Source: Chara braunii
Taxonomy: Eukaryota; Streptophyta; Charophyceae; Charales; Characeae
Reading direction: 5' to 3'
Length of the DNA stretch: 63,222 bases
Assembly (NCBI GenBank): GCA_003427395.1
Contig: BFEA01000661.1
Location: forward strand, 708,644 to 771,865
The position numbers and the translations under genes are program-made. A model generated the notes under the pieces. That model ran no database searches, was not told the DNA's origin, and worked only from the letters and a program-made list of their open reading frames with translations. Below, one piece after another: positions 59,744 through 63,222 of the stretch (positions are counted from its first letter, which is position 1; each line of letters begins with the position of its first letter).

Positions 59744-60784
59744 TCCACGAGACGAGTTATACTCAATGATGAGAGACCCCTTGAAGGTTTTTCGGTTTCC
59801 ATTATGGGGTTTTAAGATTTGCCTCAACCTCCGCTCCCAAGTTGCATGGTAGACGGTTCAACATGGGAACCGTTAGTGAACGCTCTGCGAATAGGCTTCT
59901 TCTCACCATTTCGACTTTTTGATACTTTTAGTATCGAGTCTTAAAATTTCTAAAGTTTTATGTTTGAATGTCACATCAGTTAAAATTTCCACATTATAAG
60001 ATGTTGAGGGTTTTTGTTTCATGCTATGTCATAACCTTGCAAACTGTTTGGTTAGGTAAAAGTTTGTCTTGGTTTGGAAGATATAGTTGAGTTTTCATAT
60101 CTTAGGTACTGTAAGTCTTAGTTTTATTTGGATAACACATTATACACTGGTTTCATGTACCTTCTGGGTCATATAAATTTTTGGAGTAACACCTTCTTAT
60201 TTAAAACTTTTGAAGTAATTGTTGTTAGTTTTCAAATTTTCAATTGTCTTGAGAAGGATTGTGTATCTTCTTATTAAAAACTTTTGAAATTTTTGTAATT
60301 GTTACAAATTCATAATATGTGGACCATGTAACCCGATCCATTTTTTTTATTTTTTATTTTGCTTTAAGTTATAATAAGTTTAACTTGTCAATTGTCTTGA
60401 GAATGATTGTGTAGTACTGTATCAGTTATAGCAGTGACTTTTAATGTGTTCATGAAATTTCGACCGGAAGCTTGACAAAGTTTAAGTTTCTTTGCTTGTC
60501 ATGAGTTCATATCAGGAGTTGAACTTGTCAATTGTCTTGAGGATATTTAACTAATAATGTATTGTAGTGACTTATTATCTGTTCATTCAACCGAAATCCT
60601 GTATAATCGCATCAAACCTTGAAATAAATTCATTCCATAAATTTATAATAACAATTACAATATTTGCATGCAACGTTACAGCATTGAGCAACCAAAGTTC
60701 CTAATTGAATTGAAAAACAAACTTTAACCCTTGTAGTTCGAACACTCCATAGAGTAACATACAACCATGATAGCAAGTTTACGT
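59744..60784. other. AT-rich DNA; no gene recognised
   Basis: ACTTGTCAATTGTCTTGAG recurs at about 60383 and 60522 (and TTCAATTGTCTTGAGAA at 60239), a loose ~140-bp repetition. Confidence 0.5.
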
Positions 60785-61375
60785 TACACAGTGTCACCTA
60801 GACTGATAGTTAGTACTATCATATTAACTTTATGATGTATCCTTTGTATATTAATTACACAATGTCATGAAATCCGGTGTAATTATATAGAGGATACATC
60901 CTAATAAAAACATGATAGTACTTAGTCTAAGTTTGAGACTAGGTACTGTTACAGTAACAGTGACCTAGACTGATACTTAGTATGACATTGTTCATGAAAT
61001 CCGAAAAAAAAAAATTATAGTACTTAGTCTAAGTTTAAGACTAGGTACTGTAACAGTTACAGTAACAGTGACCTAGACTGATACTTAGTATGACATTGTT
61101 AAGTAAACTTTAATAAGCATAATTGTGGTTCGATCACTCCTCGACCATATTACTAAGAGTAATTATATATAATCATCATTATCATAGAAACAGTTACTTG
61201 ACAATGTTACACAGTGTCACATAAACTGATACTTAGTACAGTTACTGTAACTATGTTCATAAAATCCGAATCGGATATAATAATTTATACAGAGGATACA
61301 TCCTAAACAATTTCATGATCATATTAGTACTTAGTCTTAGACTAGGTACTGTAATTATTATAGTGACTTTCTCCC
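60785..61375. repeat. Palindrome-rich repeat cluster
   Basis: GACCTAGACTGATACTTAGT recurs at about 60793 (variant), 60961, 61070 and 61213 (variant). TAGTACTTAGTCT followed by AGACTAGGTACTGT, itself a hairpin, recurs at about 60917, 61018 and 61326. GAGGATACATCCTAA occurs at 60893 and 61302, and its complement-like GATGTATCC at 60834. Units are inverted and nested, so long foldback structures are possible. Confidence 0.8.
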
Positions 61376-62454
61376 TAAGGCTTTAACTTACGTCTTAAAC
61401 CACTTGGTACAGTCTCCCTTTATGATAATTTTTGTAGAGGAATCCGATACAACCGAGGTGTTGAGTTTGTTCAATCACATGACTTACACAACTTCACCTC
61501 GGATGACTTGTATGAAATTTATGTAATTTAATGCAACGAGATTTTATTACTTGTCGGGAGAGGGTTTATTACTTTATGTGGGTGTTGAAAGCTATTTGAG
61601 GTTACATATTGTCTAAAAAAGTACTATTCGAAAAATAATATACTATTTTAACGAATAACATGTTCACTGTACTTGAGCAGTGGTTCTATTTGTATGCATC
61701 ATGCAAGTATTGTTTATTTGTGAGCACATCATGAATGTATACTACCAGTTTTCCCGACCAGATACATTCAATTATGAATGTATACAATTACTATCTTCTC
61801 ATTGATGCATTTTGAATGTATACATGATACTTTTCCAGTTTGGTACAGTCAAGATGGTGATGCGTTGTGTTTGGCCTACATACATTGTGACAGACTGGTA
61901 ATGCTTTTTCTTTCTCCTTATTCTTTTTTAATTTTCTTTTTTTTTAATTATGATGATGCTCGTCTAAATATACGAAAAAAAAAGAAAAAATTATATTGCT
62001 AATACAATTGACTTTTCTGTGGAAAAAAATAAAAATAAATGTTTTTTTTGTCCCGATCCTCAAAGTTTATTTTATTTGTGGCGCACCTCTCTGACGATTG
62101 ACTTACCCTGCCGCGCCTCTCTGACGAATATTCAAGTTTGCGAGAAAACTTTGGTGTCGTGTGGGCCTAATATATTTTTTTAATCGCCGACCGTTATGGG
62201 TTTAACTTTTTAGTATGTCCCTACCGACCAGCTATTTTGTACCACAATATGACCCTACCAGTACTGTTTATCTTTTAAGCATGACTCTTTATAATGGCTG
62301 TCATTTCCATAGACCTAAGAGGGCGCTACCGGGGCAATACACAAATTTGTCAGACGCCCCATAATTCCGTCAGGTTCAACCATAAAAGGTCACCGTGGTT
62401 GGGTATTTGAGGCCTGCATGGCCTCCATGCCATATACTTTGTGGTTACTCTCTT
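61376..62454. other. AT-rich DNA; no gene recognised
   Basis: Unique sequence with T-runs. GCGCACCTCTCTGACGA-like motif twice at 62080 and 62112. Confidence 0.5.
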
Positions 62455-63188
62455 TCTTTCTCTCTCTCTCGCGCGCGCGCTCGCACATACACACCTGAGC
62501 ACGAGCACGTTCACACTTTTGTGTGTGTGAGAGAGAGAAGGGACGCACATTTACACGTGTATGTGTATGAGAGAGAGAGAGAAGGGGACAATAAATCTGC
62601 CCCAGATTCTGTGCCATATTCAGTGCAAAATCGGGACAAGATTACCTTACGAATAGCCCCTTCTCTCTCTCTCGTGGCCGATGCGGTTTTGTGTGTGTGT
62701 CAAAGAGAAAAGGGGCACATGTTCACTCACGTTCTGGCATGAGAGAGCGAGACAAGGGGTTAGATTCATTGGCAAATGACCCCTCCTTTCTCTCACACAC
62801 GTGATCGCGCGTGAATGCGCGCCCCTTCTCTCTCACACACATACATGCGTGTGTAACATATGCGTCGAGGGCGTAAGAGGGAAAAAGAGATAGAGAAAGA
62901 ATAGGTCATCGTGAATGAATCTAGCCACGAATCCGGCCAGAACACCGGGCAAGATTCATTTTGAACATTTGTGTGGGGCATGAGAGAGGGAAGATGTCAT
63001 TCGCAAATGAAAGTGCTTTGCTTCGCGGTCAGATTCATTCTGGTATGACTCCTCTCTCTCGCTCGCTCAATGGGCACGCGTTCATTCAAGTTTACGTGCG
63101 TGCGCCCGCACGTGAGAAAGAGAGAGAGAGAGAGAGAGAGAGTGAGAGAGTGAGAGAGAGAGAGAGAGAGAGAGAAAAGAGAGAGAGG

Positions 63189-63222
<34 letters not shown>
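62455..63222. repeat. Microsatellite-rich end ((TC)n, (GT)n, (GA)n)
   Basis: Repeated short (TC)n and (GA)n runs embedded in GATTCATT, GTGTGTGAGAGAGAG and CACACGTG-type sequence, loosely periodic. Ends in a long GA tract (63119-63222). Confidence 0.85.

Overview
The window reads as nuclear DNA of a green-lineage (Viridiplantae) eukaryote with a large, repeat-rich genome. Three things support this. The ribosomal protein S29 has plant-type residues. The U6 snRNA copies have a plant-type 5' hairpin and body. A decayed mitochondrial SSU rRNA insertion resembles the plant mitochondrial sequence. Two things argue against a flowering plant: the histone H4 gene carries a replication-dependent-type 3' stem-loop, and there is an axonemal dynein heavy-chain exon, which implies flagellated cells. 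A charophyte or other green alga, possibly Chara-like, fits best; this is inference. Gene density is very low and most of the DNA is repeats.

Layout. 1-11.5 kb: a purine-rich minisatellite, then AT-rich unique sequence with scrambled mitochondrial rRNA pieces and a U6 relic. 11.5-15 kb: foldback MITEs, an assembly gap and a tRNA-derived SINE. 15.0-15.7 kb: an intact RPS29 reading frame sitting inside the shell of a histone H4 gene, with an H4-like promoter before it and the H4 C-terminal half plus histone stem-loop after it. 16.1-16.9 kb is duplicated at 25.6-26.4 kb. 17.7-25.3 kb: a dense patch of SINEs, two MITE families, U6 retrocopies and one exon-like coding patch. 26.5-28.3 kb and 33.1-34.2 kb: the same ~93-bp satellite in opposite orientations, enclosing unique DNA with a dynein heavy-chain exon. 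34.6-40.3 kb: a 5.6-kb pentanucleotide-based satellite. 40-44.7 kb: simple repeats, a second gap and a decayed reading frame. 45.0-45.7 kb: an intact histone H4 gene. 46-52 kb: mostly unique, with MITEs, SINE relics and a U6 relic. 52.1-56.0 kb: a 29-bp minisatellite followed by a ~0.5-kb composite satellite. 56.2-59.3 kb: a decayed transposase-like gene. 60.8-61.4 kb: palindrome-rich repeats. The right end is microsatellite.

Only RPS29 (15299-15469) and histone H4 (45298-45609) are intact recognisable genes. They are linked: the region upstream of RPS29 aligns with the H4 promoter 30 kb away, and both loci end in the same stem-loop. The sequence therefore suggests that one of two H4 loci was converted into an RPS29 locus that may be transcribed and 3'-processed like a histone gene.
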